This document shows, one piece after another, positions 34,580 to 43,264 of a stretch of DNA of 64,000 nucleotides. Numbering within the stretch: position 1 is the first letter of the stretch; each line of letters begins with the position of its first letter. The notes under the pieces are model-generated. The model searched no databases. It had not been told where the DNA came from and saw only the letters and a program-made list of their open reading frames with translations. The translations under genes were made by a program, and so were the position numbers. Source of the stretch: Nakamurella flavida (GTDB lineage Bacteria; Actinomycetota; Actinomycetes; Mycobacteriales; Nakamurellaceae). The DNA lies in contig NZ_JAUSQV010000001.1 of the NCBI RefSeq assembly GCF_030811475.1, forward strand, positions 2,069,501-2,133,500, written 5' to 3'.

Positions 34580-36016
34580 TCACTCGACCCCGGGCAGGAC
34601 CGGACGCATCCCGGCATAACCGGTGATGGCCTCGAACGCCTTGCCCACGGCGAGCAGGTCGGCCTCGCCGCGGTGGCGGCCGACGATCTGGATGCCGACC
34701 GGGGTGCCGGCGGCGGTGAATCCGGCCGGCATGGCCAGCACCGGGTGCCCGGTGACGCTCAGCGCGTAGACGAGCTGCATCCACCCCAGGTAGTCGCCCT
34801 GGTGTTCCCCGCGGACCGTGTCCGGGTACTCGATGCCGGCATCGAACGCGCGCAGCGGCGCGGTGGGCAGGACGAGCACGTCCCACCCGCCGCCGTCGGG
34901 CTCCAGGAACTCCCGCAGCCGGTGGTAGAGCGTGGTTCGCAGCACGGCGGCCCGGCCCACCTGCGGACCGGTGAGAACCCTGCCCGCCAGCATGTTCTCG
35001 TACAGGCTGGGCTTGACCAGCTCCCGGTGTTCGTCGAGGACGGCCCCCAGACCGGCCTCGAACTGCCACGCACGCAGGACGCGGAAGCACTCGTCGGCCT
35101 CGGTCAGATCCGGGCAGGCCTCGTCGACGACCGCGCCGGCCTCGGCGAACCGATGCGCGGCCGACCGGACGATCTGGACGATCTCGTCCTCGACGGGCAC
35201 CAGGCCACCCAGGTCCGGGGAGAACGCCACCCGGACGCGCGAGAGGTCGGCCGCATGCACGGTGGCGAACCCCGCACCCGGGGTCTCCAGGCTGCTCGGC
35301 GAGCGGCGATCCGGCCCGGCCAGCACCGAGAGCAGCAGTGCGGTGTCGTCCACGGAGCGGGCCATCGGCCCCTGCACGGACAGCCCGACGAACCCGTCCG
35401 CGGCCGGCCACTGGGGCACCCGCCCCGGCGTCGGCCGCAGGGCGACCACGTTGCAGTACCCGGCGGGCAGTCGCAGGGAGCCACCGAAGTCGTTGCCGTC
35501 GGCCAGCGGGTGCATGCCCGCGGCCAGCGCGGCCGCTGCGCCGCCCGAGGAACCACCCGCGGTGACGGAGAGGTCGTACGGGTTGCGGGTCACCCCGAAG
35601 ACCTCGTTGTAGGTGTGGCCCCCCGCGACGAACTCGGGCACGTTCGTCTTGCCCAGGGTGATGACCCCGGCAGCCTTCATCCGCTCGATGACCAGATCGT
35701 CGACATGGGGCACGAAGTCGGCGCGGGACCGGGATCCGAAGGTGGTGCGGACACCGGCGGTGAGGTGGTTGTCCTTGTGCGCCACCGGGAGTCCGTGCAA
35801 CGGCCCGGCGAACTCGCCGCGGGCGGCGAGCTCGTCCTGCGCCGCCGCCCGGGCCAGGGCGGACTCGGCGGTCAACGTCACGATGGCGTTGACCTGCGGG
35901 TTGGTCGCGGCGATCCGATCGAGGTGGGCCTGCACGACCTCACGCGCGGAGACTTCACGGGTGCGGATCATGCGGGCCAGCGTCGTCGCCGACCGGTGGT
36001 GCAGCTCGTCCCCCAC
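34580..36016 (-). CDS. Amidase-signature family protein
   Basis: A 478-residue Ser-cisSer-Lys hydrolase. K81 lies in GLPVAHKDNH, the cis-Ser region is TAGGSSGGAAAALAAG (S157), and nucleophile S180 is in NDFGGSLRLPA. The length is typical. Substrates may be aryl or alkyl amides; GatA is unlikely because no gatB/gatC neighbours are seen. The GTG at 36016 has GGAG upstream. The long insertion found in urea-hydrolysing members is absent. Confidence 0.9.
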   Translation of the reverse strand: MGDELHHRSATTLARMIRTREVSAREVVQAHLDRIAATNPQVNAIVTLTAESALARAAAQDELAARGEFAGPLHGLPVAHKDNHLTAGVRTTFGSRSRADFVPHVDDLVIERMKAAGVITLGKTNVPEFVAGGHTYNEVFGVTRNPYDLSVTAGGSSGGAAAALAAGMHPLADGNDFGGSLRLPAGYCNVVALRPTPGRVPQWPAADGFVGLSVQGPMARSVDDTALLLSVLAGPDRRSPSSLETPGAGFATVHAADLSRVRVAFSPDLGGLVPVEDEIVQIVRSAAHRFAEAGAVVDEACPDLTEADECFRVLRAWQFEAGLGAVLDEHRELVKPSLYENMLAGRVLTGPQVGRAAVLRTTLYHRLREFLEPDGGGWDVLVLPTAPLRAFDAGIEYPDTVRGEHQGDYLGWMQLVYALSVTGHPVLAMPAGFTAAGTPVGIQIVGRHRGEADLLAVGKAFEAITGYAGMRPVLPGVE

Positions 36017-36091
36017 GCGTGACTCCTCGCTCCGACCGTGGCCGGGCCGGGCGACCCGTCACAGGGCGATTCTTCCCCGTGACGGGACAGC

Positions 36092-36628
36092 TCAGACGAT
36101 CCGGGCGCCGATCGTGGACGGAACCGTCGCGGTGAAGCGCTTCTCGTCGAAGATGCCGGTCCCGCTGTAGTTGTACGATCGGACGTCGGTCTTGAGCACG
36201 GTGGCGATGCGCTGGCAGGTCACCGACTGCCCCGGCTTGAGCCGGACCGTGCCGGCAGCGCTGGCCGAGTCACTGGCGGTGGCGGAGACCTCCGTCGAGG
36301 CGGAGACCCCGGCGGTGGCCTCGGCGGCGAACGGGATCTTGCCCTTGACCTCGGCGGACACCGTCGCGCTGACGGTGAGGGAGCGGCTGACCGTGCCGGA
36401 GAACGAGCAGCTCATGGTGGCGGCGTACGGCGAGTCGTTGATCAGCGGAACCTGATCCAGCACGTCGATCTTGGAGATCACGTTGGTGGTCTCGACGCAC
36501 GTGCCCGAGCTGTTGGTGCCGTCGCACTTGACCGCGGCCGAGGCGGTGGCCGGGACGGCGAGCGCGGCGCCCGCGGACAGCGCGAGCGCGCCGATGCCGG
36601 CGGCGAAACGGTTCTTGAGTGTCGTCAT
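36092..36628 (-). CDS. Secreted protein of unknown function
   Basis: A 178-residue protein with a Sec signal peptide (MTTLKNRFAAGIGALALSAGAALAVPATASA, predicted cleavage after ATASA). The mature part is rich in Ser, Thr, Val and Ala and has conserved-looking Cys pairs (KCDGTNSSGTC; MSCSFSG; VTCQR), which suggests disulfides and a beta-sandwich. AGGAGG sits 5 nt before the ATG. I do not recognise the family. No partner gene is evident; it follows, on the same strand, a small gene ending at 36896. Confidence 0.75.
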   Translation of the reverse strand: MTTLKNRFAAGIGALALSAGAALAVPATASAAVKCDGTNSSGTCVETTNVISKIDVLDQVPLINDSPYAATMSCSFSGTVSRSLTVSATVSAEVKGKIPFAAEATAGVSASTEVSATASDSASAAGTVRLKPGQSVTCQRIATVLKTDVRSYNYSGTGIFDEKRFTATVPSTIGARIV

Positions 36629-36895
36629 GTGGTCCTCCTGGTGAGAGTCGGTGCCGTGACGCGTGTTCAGCTGTCGGCCGTGACCGGGGGAGAGCCCCCG
36701 TGACCGTTCCGTTACCCAAGCAGACCGGCCCCGGGGCTTGGCAACCCCCCGAGACACTCGGAAAGGACGGTGACGAGCGAGAGCGACGGCGGGCTGGCAG
36801 GCGTGCCGCGGCGACGGGCCGCCGGCGCAGATCGGCAGGGAGCACCACAGGAACTGAGCTGTCCTCCGACTGCCGGAGGACGACGCGACGCGGTC

Positions 36896-37081
36896 CTACC
36901 GTTCGTCCGGGGTCCGGCCGAACGCGTCCTTCTCGGCGATGCGTTCCGGGTCGACCTCGGCCAGGGCGGCGTCCTCCTGGGCGGGCATCAGACCGGACGC
37001 GTCGTGGGTGGGCTGCTCACCGGCCCGCGGATCGTCGGTGTCCTCGTCCTGGCGGCCGACGGCGTCACTGCTGCTGGTCAT
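36896..37081 (-). CDS. Small acidic hypothetical protein
   Basis: A 61-residue Asp/Glu-rich protein (MTSSSDAVGRQDEDTDDPRA ... ALAEVDPERIAEKDAFGRTP) that looks disordered. GAGAGG lies 6 nt before the ATG, supporting a real gene. No family recognised. Between the MFS gene terminator and the secreted-protein gene. Confidence 0.5.
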   Translation of the reverse strand: MTSSSDAVGRQDEDTDDPRAGEQPTHDASGLMPAQEDAALAEVDPERIAEKDAFGRTPDER

Positions 37082-37173
37082 GGCGGTCCTCTCCGAACGT
37101 GCTGCTCGTCCTGTCGATGATGCGCCGCCGGCGGCCGCGCGGCGCGGTGGACCGCGGTCGTCGCCCCGAGACG

Positions 37174-37210
37174 CCGAACGGCCGGCGATCACCGATCGCC
37201 GGCCGTTCGG
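37174..37210. terminator. Strong hairpin terminator after the MFS transporter gene
   Basis: Perfect 17-bp stem CCGAACGGCCGGCGATC / GATCGCCGGCCGTTCGG with a 3-nt loop, starting 17 bp after the MFS stop (minus strand). Confidence 0.8.
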
Positions 37211-37226
37211 TGGAGATGTCCCCGGG

Positions 37227-38771
37227 TCAGTGCGCGACGACCTTCGGGGCGTCGGGATCGACGGCGACGGCGCCGTGGCGGAGCAGCGCCCCGCAGACGA
37301 CCGCGCCGAGGGTGAAGATGCCCGCGGCCCACCAGAACGCGGTGGTGTAGCTGTCCATCGCCGCCTGCGCGGCCGCGGCCGGGGAGGTGCCGTTCTCGGT
37401 GAGGTAGGCGGTGGCCGCGGCGGCGGAGACCGCACTGAGCACCGCGGTGCCCACGGAACCACCGATCTGCTGGACCGTGTTGACCACGGCGCTGGCGACA
37501 CCGGCGTCGACCGGGTCGACGCCGAGGGTGGCGGCGCCGAAGGCCGTACCCATGACGGCGCCGATGCCCAGACCCATGACGATCAGCCCGGGGAGGATGT
37601 GCGCCACGTAGGTGCTGTCCAGGTCGAGCCGGGTCAGGTAGAGCATGCCGGCGGCAGCGACCAGCATGCCGACGGTGACCGGGACCTTGGCGCCGATGCG
37701 GCTCACGAACGCCGGGGTCAGCTGGACCGACACCATGATCCCGCCGATCATCGGCAGGAAGGCGAAGCCGGTCTGCAACGGCGTGAACTGCAGCGTGGCC
37801 GACATGTAGTAGGTCAGGAACAGGAACACCGCGAACATGCCCGCACCGACCACGGCCACCGCGGCGTAGGCGCCACCGCGGGTCCGGTCACGCAGGATGC
37901 GGATCGGCAGCAGCGGGTGCGCCACCTTCGTCTCGATGACGCCGAACACGCCGATGAGGGCGATGCCGGCGAGGGTGAAGCCGAGGGTGACCGCGCTGGA
38001 CCAGCCCTTCGTCTCCGCCTGGGCCAGCCCGTAGACCAGGGACACCAGACCCAGCACGATGACGATGCTGCCGGGCACGTCGAAGCCGGGCTTGACCGCG
38101 GCCTTGACCTGCCTGGGCAGGAACACCGCGGCGCCGATCACGGCCAGGGCCGCGAGCGGGACGTTGACGAACATGCACCAGCGCCACGACGCGTACTCGG
38201 TCAGTGCGCCACCCAGGATCAGACCGAGGGCGCCACCGCTGCCGGCCACGGCACCGAAGACGGCGAACGCCCGGGCCCGCTCCCTGGAGTCGGTGAAGGT
38301 GACGGTGAGCAGGGACAGCGCGGCCGGGGCGATCAGGGCGCCGAACACACCCTGCAGACCGCGCGCGGTGAGCAGCACCTCGAAGCTGGCGGCGGCCCCA
38401 CCGAGCGCGGACGCGGCGGCGAAGCCGATCAGCCCGATGGTGAACATGAGGCGCCGACCGAAGAGATCGCTGAGCCGCCCACCGATCAGCAGCAGGGCAC
38501 CGAAGGCCAGGGCGTACCCGGTGATCAGCCACTGCCGGCTGTCGTTGGAGAAGCCGAGGGCGCCCTGCGCCGTGGGCAGCGCGATGTTCACGATGGTGGC
38601 GTCGAGGACGACGATCAACTGGGCGAGCGCGGCGATGCCGAGCACCCACCAGCGGCGGCCGTGGGCGCGGGACGCCCGGTCGTCGGGGTGTCGGTCGTCG
38701 GCATGACGGGCGACGGTCGCCGTCGAGGTCGCTGTCCCTTCCGGGTCGAGCTGAGCGGTGTTCGTGGACAT
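37227..38771 (-). CDS. DHA2-family (EmrB/QacA-type, 14-helix) MFS drug exporter
   Basis: A 514-residue proton-driven exporter. About 14 hydrophobic helices; the N-terminal motif LIVVLDATIVNIALPTAQ (motif D1 of DHA2 proteins), motif A GGRLSDLFGRR, and the motif-C-like GSGGALGLILGGALTEYASWRW. The first ~40 residues are polar and His/Asp-rich (RHADDRHPDDRASRAHGRR). GGAGG precedes the ATG by 5 nt. Divergent from a TetR gene, with three operators and a -10 box TACCGT (minus strand, 38823-38818) between them, a standard repressor/efflux pair. Confidence 0.9.
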   Translation of the reverse strand: MSTNTAQLDPEGTATSTATVARHADDRHPDDRASRAHGRRWWVLGIAALAQLIVVLDATIVNIALPTAQGALGFSNDSRQWLITGYALAFGALLLIGGRLSDLFGRRLMFTIGLIGFAAASALGGAAASFEVLLTARGLQGVFGALIAPAALSLLTVTFTDSRERARAFAVFGAVAGSGGALGLILGGALTEYASWRWCMFVNVPLAALAVIGAAVFLPRQVKAAVKPGFDVPGSIVIVLGLVSLVYGLAQAETKGWSSAVTLGFTLAGIALIGVFGVIETKVAHPLLPIRILRDRTRGGAYAAVAVVGAGMFAVFLFLTYYMSATLQFTPLQTGFAFLPMIGGIMVSVQLTPAFVSRIGAKVPVTVGMLVAAAGMLYLTRLDLDSTYVAHILPGLIVMGLGIGAVMGTAFGAATLGVDPVDAGVASAVVNTVQQIGGSVGTAVLSAVSAAAATAYLTENGTSPAAAAQAAMDSYTTAFWWAAGIFTLGAVVCGALLRHGAVAVDPDAPKVVAH

Positions 38772-38793
38772 CAGGCCTCCAACGGCAGAGATA

Positions 38794-38809
38794 CGGAAGG
38801 GTGCTTCCG
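38794..38809. promoter_or_regulatory. TetR operator 1
   Basis: CGGAAGGGTGCTTCCG, a CGGAA-N6-TTCCG palindrome near the expected MFS transcription start. Confidence 0.65.
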
Positions 38810-38833
38810 CTTCGAGGACGGTAACCGACGAAA

Positions 38834-38849
38834 CGGAAACTCTGTTCCG
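38834..38849. promoter_or_regulatory. TetR operator 2
   Basis: CGGAAACTCTGTTCCG, the same CGGAA-N6-TTCCG palindrome, 40 bp from operator 1 and just upstream of the MFS -10 box. Confidence 0.65.
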
Positions 38850-38874
38850 GATGGTGACGCACGCCTCATCGAAA

Positions 38875-38890
38875 CGGAAAGATGATTCCG
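38875..38890. promoter_or_regulatory. TetR operator 3
   Basis: CGGAAAGATGATTCCG, 41 bp from operator 2, occupying the space between the -35 and -10 (TAGGCT) of the TetR gene. Binding here would give autorepression. Confidence 0.65.
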
Positions 38891-38896
38891 CTCCCT

Positions 38897-38902
38897 TAGG
38901 CT
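38897..38902 (+). promoter_or_regulatory. -10 box TAGGCT, leaderless start of the TetR gene
   Basis: TAGGCT ends 8 nt before the ATG at 38910, with operator 3 directly upstream. Confidence 0.5.
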
Positions 38903-38909
38903 GACGGTC

Positions 38910-39554
38910 ATGACCGCCGACGCCAGCACCGATGCCGGCCCGCGCCCGTTGCGCGCCGACGCCGAGCGCAACCGCAGGCTGATCCTTCAGGTGGCCGCCC
39001 AGGTCTTCGCCGAGAAGGGCCTGGACGCCGGCTTCGACGAGATCGCCCGCCGCGCCGGTGTGGGCGCCGGGACGGTCTACCGGCGGTTCCCGCATCGCGA
39101 CCAGCTGATCGAGGCCCTGCTCGCCGATCGGTTGGACGAACTCGCCGGACTGGCCGAACGCGCTGTGGAGAATCCGGACGCCTGGGTCGGTCTCGTCGAG
39201 TTCCTGGATCGCAGCATCGGCCTGCAGATCGAGGACCGGGGTCTGCGCGAGTCGATGGAGGTCTCCGGCCGGTGGTCGGAGTGCTCGGTGGATCTCAAGG
39301 GCCGACTGGTCCGGGCCCTGCGGCTGGTGCTCGCCCGGGCGCAGGAACAGGGACGGGTCCGCCCCGACGTGGGGATCACCGACCTCGGCGTGATCGCCAC
39401 CATGGTCAGCTCGGTCCACGATCCCGAGCAGCCCGAGCTCTGGCGCCGCTACCTCGCCGTCTTCCTCGACGGGCTGTGCACCCGGCGCGACGACCCCACG
39501 CCACTGCCCCTGGCCGCTCCGTCCGAGCACTTCTACACCCGCTTCCGCGACTGA
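38910..39554 (+). CDS. TetR-family transcriptional regulator
   Basis: A 214-residue repressor with N-terminal TetR HTH (ILQVAAQVFAEKGLDAGFDEIARRAGVGAGTVYRRFPHRDQLIEAL, ~30-75) and an all-helical ligand domain. It belongs to the common actinobacterial subgroup with the GAGTVYRRFP motif. Divergent from the MFS exporter with 138 bp between them. The three CGGAA-N6-TTCCG sites almost certainly are its operators. The inducer is unknown but is probably a substrate of the exporter. Confidence 0.9.
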   Translation: MTADASTDAGPRPLRADAERNRRLILQVAAQVFAEKGLDAGFDEIARRAGVGAGTVYRRFPHRDQLIEALLADRLDELAGLAERAVENPDAWVGLVEFLDRSIGLQIEDRGLRESMEVSGRWSECSVDLKGRLVRALRLVLARAQEQGRVRPDVGITDLGVIATMVSSVHDPEQPELWRRYLAVFLDGLCTRRDDPTPLPLAAPSEHFYTRFRD

Positions 39555-39646
39555 GGCCACGCCCGGCGGAGATCAGCACCGGTGCGCAGCGGACCGGCGT
39601 GAGAACCTGATCCGGCGATCCGGACATCTCACCGAGGGCAGGACCC

Positions 39647-40294
39647 ATGCGAGCTGGCAACGAACTCGTCACCGCCTGCGTGATCGACGACCACCCGTTC
39701 TTCCGGGACGGGGTCGCGCGGGGTCTGGCGAACAGCGGCCGCATCCGGGTGATCGGTGAGGCCGAGGACGGTGTGGCCGGGCTGGAGCTGATCCGGGCCG
39801 AGCTGCCCGATGTCGCCGTGGTCGACCAGCAGATGCCGCGGATGGACGGGGTGGAGCTCACCCGGGTCGTCACCCGCGACAAGCTGCGCACCCGGGTGCT
39901 GCTGCTCTCCGCCGTGACCGACAGCGCCGTGGTCTTCCGCGCCCTCGAGGAGGGCGCGGCCGGTTACCTGTCCAAGGACGCTCGCCGCAGCGAGATCGTC
40001 GCCGCGGTGGTCGATGTCGCGGCCGGTCGGACGGTCGTGCCGCCCGAGCTGGCCGCCGGGCTCGTCGACCAGATCCGTCGGCAGGGCTCCCGGCCGGCCC
40101 TGGTGCTCAGCGAACGCGAGCGGCAGGTGCTCGTCGGGTTCGCCGCCGGTCGGAGCATCCCCGCGCTGGCCAAGGAACTCTTCCTCGAACCGAGCACGGT
40201 CAAGACCCACACCCAGCGCCTGTACGAGAAGCTCGGCGTCTCCGACCGGGCGGCGGCGGTCGCCGAGGCGATGCGTCAGGGTCTGCTGGAGTGA
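39647..40294 (+). CDS. NarL/LuxR-type response regulator
   Basis: A 215-residue two-component regulator. The receiver domain has acidic pocket D14-D15 and phospho-acceptor D60 (DVAVVDQQMPRMDG). The C-terminal LuxR HTH (~145-210) includes LVLSERERQVLVGFAAG and PSTVKTHTQRLYEKLGV. The kinase gene overlaps its stop by 4 bp, so the pair is co-translated, with the regulator first. Confidence 0.92.
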   Translation: MRAGNELVTACVIDDHPFFRDGVARGLANSGRIRVIGEAEDGVAGLELIRAELPDVAVVDQQMPRMDGVELTRVVTRDKLRTRVLLLSAVTDSAVVFRALEEGAAGYLSKDARRSEIVAAVVDVAAGRTVVPPELAAGLVDQIRRQGSRPALVLSERERQVLVGFAAGRSIPALAKELFLEPSTVKTHTQRLYEKLGVSDRAAAVAEAMRQGLLE

Positions 40295-41559
40295 CCGGCG
40301 GGGCAACGGACACCGGGCCCGTGCTGACCGACGCGGGGCTGGCCCACCTGCGCCGCAGCAACCCGGCGGCCGGGATGGTCCTCCAACGGTACGCGGCCCG
40401 CGGCATCGTCCTGCAGGTGGTGCTGCGGATCCTGCTCGTGGTGTTCTGCGTGGCCACCCTGGTGATGCTGCCGCCCGCGGTGGACGCCCCGTGGTCGTTC
40501 ACCCTGGCCGGCCTGTACGCGGTGCTGACCGCGGTGAGCTCGGTCTGGCTGCTCCGGGGCCGGGTGTCCGCGCTGCGCCGCGGCTGGCTCGTCCTCTATC
40601 TCGATCTCGTCGCGCTCACCGCCATCACGCTGTCCACCGTGCCGTCGGCGGTGGACACCTGGACGTCCGACGTGCTGGTCCGCGGACTGTTCGTGCTGCC
40701 CGTGCTGGCCGCCACCCAGCTGCGTCCCGGTCTCTGCGCGGGGGTCGGCGTGCCGACCGTCCTGGTCCACCTGGGCATCACCCTGGCGATCCGGCCCATC
40801 GACGACGAGCCGTGGCAGTCGATCGCGCTGCGAACGGTCGCGGTCAGCGCCGTCGTCGTCGCCGCGGTCGGGCTCTCCCGCATCCAGCGGTTCCGCTTCC
40901 AGGGGCTCGCCGCTCTGGTCGCCGAACGGGTCGCGCTGCTGACCGAGATCACCACCCTGGAGCAACGGGAACGGCGCCTGCTGGCCGAGAACCTGCACGA
41001 CGGCGCCCTGCAGTACATCCTCGCCGCCCGGGGCGACCTGGAGGACCTGGTGGACGGCGACGCGTCCGCCGCGACCCGGGTGGACGAAGCCCTGCGGACC
41101 TCGGCCACCCTGTTGCGCGACACCGTCAGCGGCCTGCACCCGGCCGTACTGGAACAGGCGGGCCTGGCCGCGGCCCTGCCCGCCCTGGTCGACGCGGCCG
41201 GCGCACGCGGGGACCTGGACGCCCGCCTGGACACCACCGGTTGGCCCACCCACGAACGGACCGACCTGGACGGTCTGCTCTACGGCTGCGCCCGGGAGCT
41301 CATCACCAACGTGGTCAAGCACTCCGGCGCCCACCACCTGACGGTGACCCTGGCTCGCGTCGGGAACCTCGCCCGGCTGACGGTGACCGACGACGGCACC
41401 GGCCTGGACCCGGCGGTGGCCGAACGCCGGGTCGCGCAGGGCCACATCGGGCTCGCCTCGCGCCGGGCCCACCTCGAGGCGGCCGGGGGTTCGCTGACCA
41501 TCCGGCCGGCCGTGCCCACCGGCACCGTCGTCGACGTCACGGCGCCGTTCGCGGCGTGA
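40291..41559 (+). CDS. Two-component sensor histidine kinase (HisKA_3/NarX-like)
   Basis: A 422-residue membrane kinase. Five to six hydrophobic helices lie in residues ~38-195 with little extracellular sequence, so it may sense a membrane or intramembrane signal. The dimerisation/phosphorylation helix LLAENLHDGALQYILAARGDL has phospho-His H236, and the HATPase domain has VTDDGTGLDPAV and GHIGLASRRAHLEAAGG. The GTG overlaps the regulator stop. Its last 23 bp overlap the end of the convergent WYL regulator gene. Confidence 0.9.
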   Translation: MTGGATDTGPVLTDAGLAHLRRSNPAAGMVLQRYAARGIVLQVVLRILLVVFCVATLVMLPPAVDAPWSFTLAGLYAVLTAVSSVWLLRGRVSALRRGWLVLYLDLVALTAITLSTVPSAVDTWTSDVLVRGLFVLPVLAATQLRPGLCAGVGVPTVLVHLGITLAIRPIDDEPWQSIALRTVAVSAVVVAAVGLSRIQRFRFQGLAALVAERVALLTEITTLEQRERRLLAENLHDGALQYILAARGDLEDLVDGDASAATRVDEALRTSATLLRDTVSGLHPAVLEQAGLAAALPALVDAAGARGDLDARLDTTGWPTHERTDLDGLLYGCARELITNVVKHSGAHHLTVTLARVGNLARLTVTDDGTGLDPAVAERRVAQGHIGLASRRAHLEAAGGSLTIRPAVPTGTVVDVTAPFAA

Positions 41560-42517
41560 GCCCGGTGACCGCCCGGGCGAACCGACCCGACCACTGGTCC
41601 AGGAACGCGGCGAACGCGGGCGGGCCCAGCACGGAGAACTCCGCCCCGACGGAACCCAGGGCCATCGCCGGCCAGTCCAGCACGTCCGCGGTCATCGTCA
41701 CCAGGCAGCTGCCGTCGGACCGCGCCTCCACCTGCGACCACGATCCGATCCGCGCGCGCACCTCCTCGGCCGGAGCCTGCACGACCGCGGTGACCGTCAT
41801 CTGCTCCCCCGCCTGCCGGCTCACCCCGGCGCGGACGAACGCCGCCGCGTCCTGCGCCGGCAGGTCACGCGGCCGGAACCGCGCGCCCGTCCGGTGCGGC
41901 GCGTCGAGCCGGTCGAGCCGGAAACTGCGCCAGTCGTGCCGGTCGAGGTCGTAGGCGACGAGATACCAGCGCCGCCCCAGGGAAACCAGCCGGAACGGCT
42001 CCACCGCCCGCTCGGCACGCTCCCGGCCCGCCGCGGTGTATCCGAAGGTGACCCGCTCGGCGTCCCGGCAGGCCTGGGCCAGGGTGGTGAGGACCCGGGA
42101 GTCGATCGGGTCGCGGACGGCCCCCCAGCTCGCCGGTTCGGTCATGGCCCGCAGCGCCTCCACCCGCTCGCGCAGGGCCGCCGGCATCACCTGCACCACC
42201 TTGGCCAGGGCCTGCACGGCGGCCTCGGCCATCCCGGCGACCGACCCCTGGGTGGCCGCCTGCAGACCTACGGCCAACGCCACCGCCTCCTCGTCGTCCA
42301 GCACCAGCGGCGGCAGTGCGCCCCCCGCCGCCAGCTCGTACCCGCCGTCGACGCCGGGCCGGGCCGTCACCGGATAGCCCAACTCCCGCAGCTGGTCCAC
42401 GTCGCGACGCAGCGTCCGCAGGGAGACCTCGAGCCGCGCGGCGAGATCGGCGCCCGTCCAGAACCGATGGGCCTGCAGCAGGGACAGCAGATGCAGGGCG
42501 CGGGCGGTGGTGGACAT
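41537..42517 (-). CDS. WYL-domain transcriptional regulator (YafY type)
   Basis: A 326-residue regulator with N-terminal HTH (RALHLLSLLQAHRFWTGADLAARLEVSLRTLRRDVDQLRELG), a central WYL domain (FRLVSLGRRWYLVAYDLDRHDWRSFRLDRL) and the C-terminal WCX domain. WYL domains bind nucleic acids or nucleotides and often respond to DNA damage or stress. It is divergent from a DinB-family gene, its likely target. AAAGAT ends 7 nt before the ATG on the minus strand, so the start may be leaderless; an in-frame ATG 13 codons upstream is less likely. Confidence 0.88.
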   Translation of the reverse strand: MSTTARALHLLSLLQAHRFWTGADLAARLEVSLRTLRRDVDQLRELGYPVTARPGVDGGYELAAGGALPPLVLDDEEAVALAVGLQAATQGSVAGMAEAAVQALAKVVQVMPAALRERVEALRAMTEPASWGAVRDPIDSRVLTTLAQACRDAERVTFGYTAAGRERAERAVEPFRLVSLGRRWYLVAYDLDRHDWRSFRLDRLDAPHRTGARFRPRDLPAQDAAAFVRAGVSRQAGEQMTVTAVVQAPAEEVRARIGSWSQVEARSDGSCLVTMTADVLDWPAMALGSVGAEFSVLGPPAFAAFLDQWSGRFARAVTGLTPRTAP

Positions 42518-42601
42518 GCCGCCATCTTTCCCGGCATTGCGGCCAGAAGCTGGCACTGATGCTTCCTAGGCTGGTGACACACCCCGACGAGAGGAACCGT
42601 C

Positions 42602-43171
42602 ATGACGAGCTCCCCGACCACGACCGACACGGCCGCTGCCACCGCCCGCGATCAGTCCGGCGAGAAGGCCGACCTGCTGCAGGCGTTGGGCCAGCACCGC
42701 TTCTTCCTCACCAACACCCTGCGCGAGATGACCGACGAACAGGCCGGTGCCCGGACGACCGTCAGCGAGTTGTGCCTGGGCGGGCTGGTCAAGCACGTCG
42801 CCGCGACCGAGGCCCAGTGGGTGCGGTTCATCCTCGAGGGGCCGGCCGCGATGGCCCTCAGCGGGGACGGGGACTACGAGGGTGACGAGAACGGCCAGGA
42901 ATGGGCCGCCGCCTTCTCCATGAACGGGACGGACACGGTCGAGTCGGTCCTCGCGCAGTCCCAGGCGGTCGCCGAACGCACCGCGGAGGTCCTCGCCGCC
43001 CTCCCCGATCTCGACGCCTCGCAGCCGCTGCCCGAGGCACCCTGGTTCCCGCCGGGCGCCCGGTGGACGGCCCGCCGCGTGTTCATCCACCTCATCGCCG
43101 AGACCGCCCAGCACGCCGGGCACGCGGACATCATCCGCGAGGCCATCGACGGCGCGAAGAGCATGGGCTGA
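42602..43171 (+). CDS. DinB-family protein
   Basis: A 189-residue four-helix-bundle protein: ALGQHRFFLTNTLREMTDEQ, GGLVKHVAATEAQWVRF and IHLIAETAQHAGHADIIREAIDG place the three putative metal-binding His residues. Members may be thiol-dependent S-transferases. It has its own promoter region: TAGGCT at 42568-42573 and a GAGAGGA Shine-Dalgarno sequence. Divergent from the WYL regulator, a pairing common in actinobacteria. Confidence 0.88.
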   Translation: MTSSPTTTDTAAATARDQSGEKADLLQALGQHRFFLTNTLREMTDEQAGARTTVSELCLGGLVKHVAATEAQWVRFILEGPAAMALSGDGDYEGDENGQEWAAAFSMNGTDTVESVLAQSQAVAERTAEVLAALPDLDASQPLPEAPWFPPGARWTARRVFIHLIAETAQHAGHADIIREAIDGAKSMG

Positions 43172-43252
43172 GGGCACGGGCCACCACAGGTGGGTCGCCC
43201 ACCCTCGGCCGCGCCGCGCGTCCCGCCCCGGCTCCGGGAGGGCCGCCGACCG

Positions 43253-43258
43253 TAGGGT
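43253..43258 (+). promoter_or_regulatory. -10 box TAGGGT, leaderless start of the gene at 43265
   Basis: TAGGGT ends exactly 7 nt before the A of the ATG at 43265. Confidence 0.45.
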
Positions 43259-43264
43259 CGGAGG

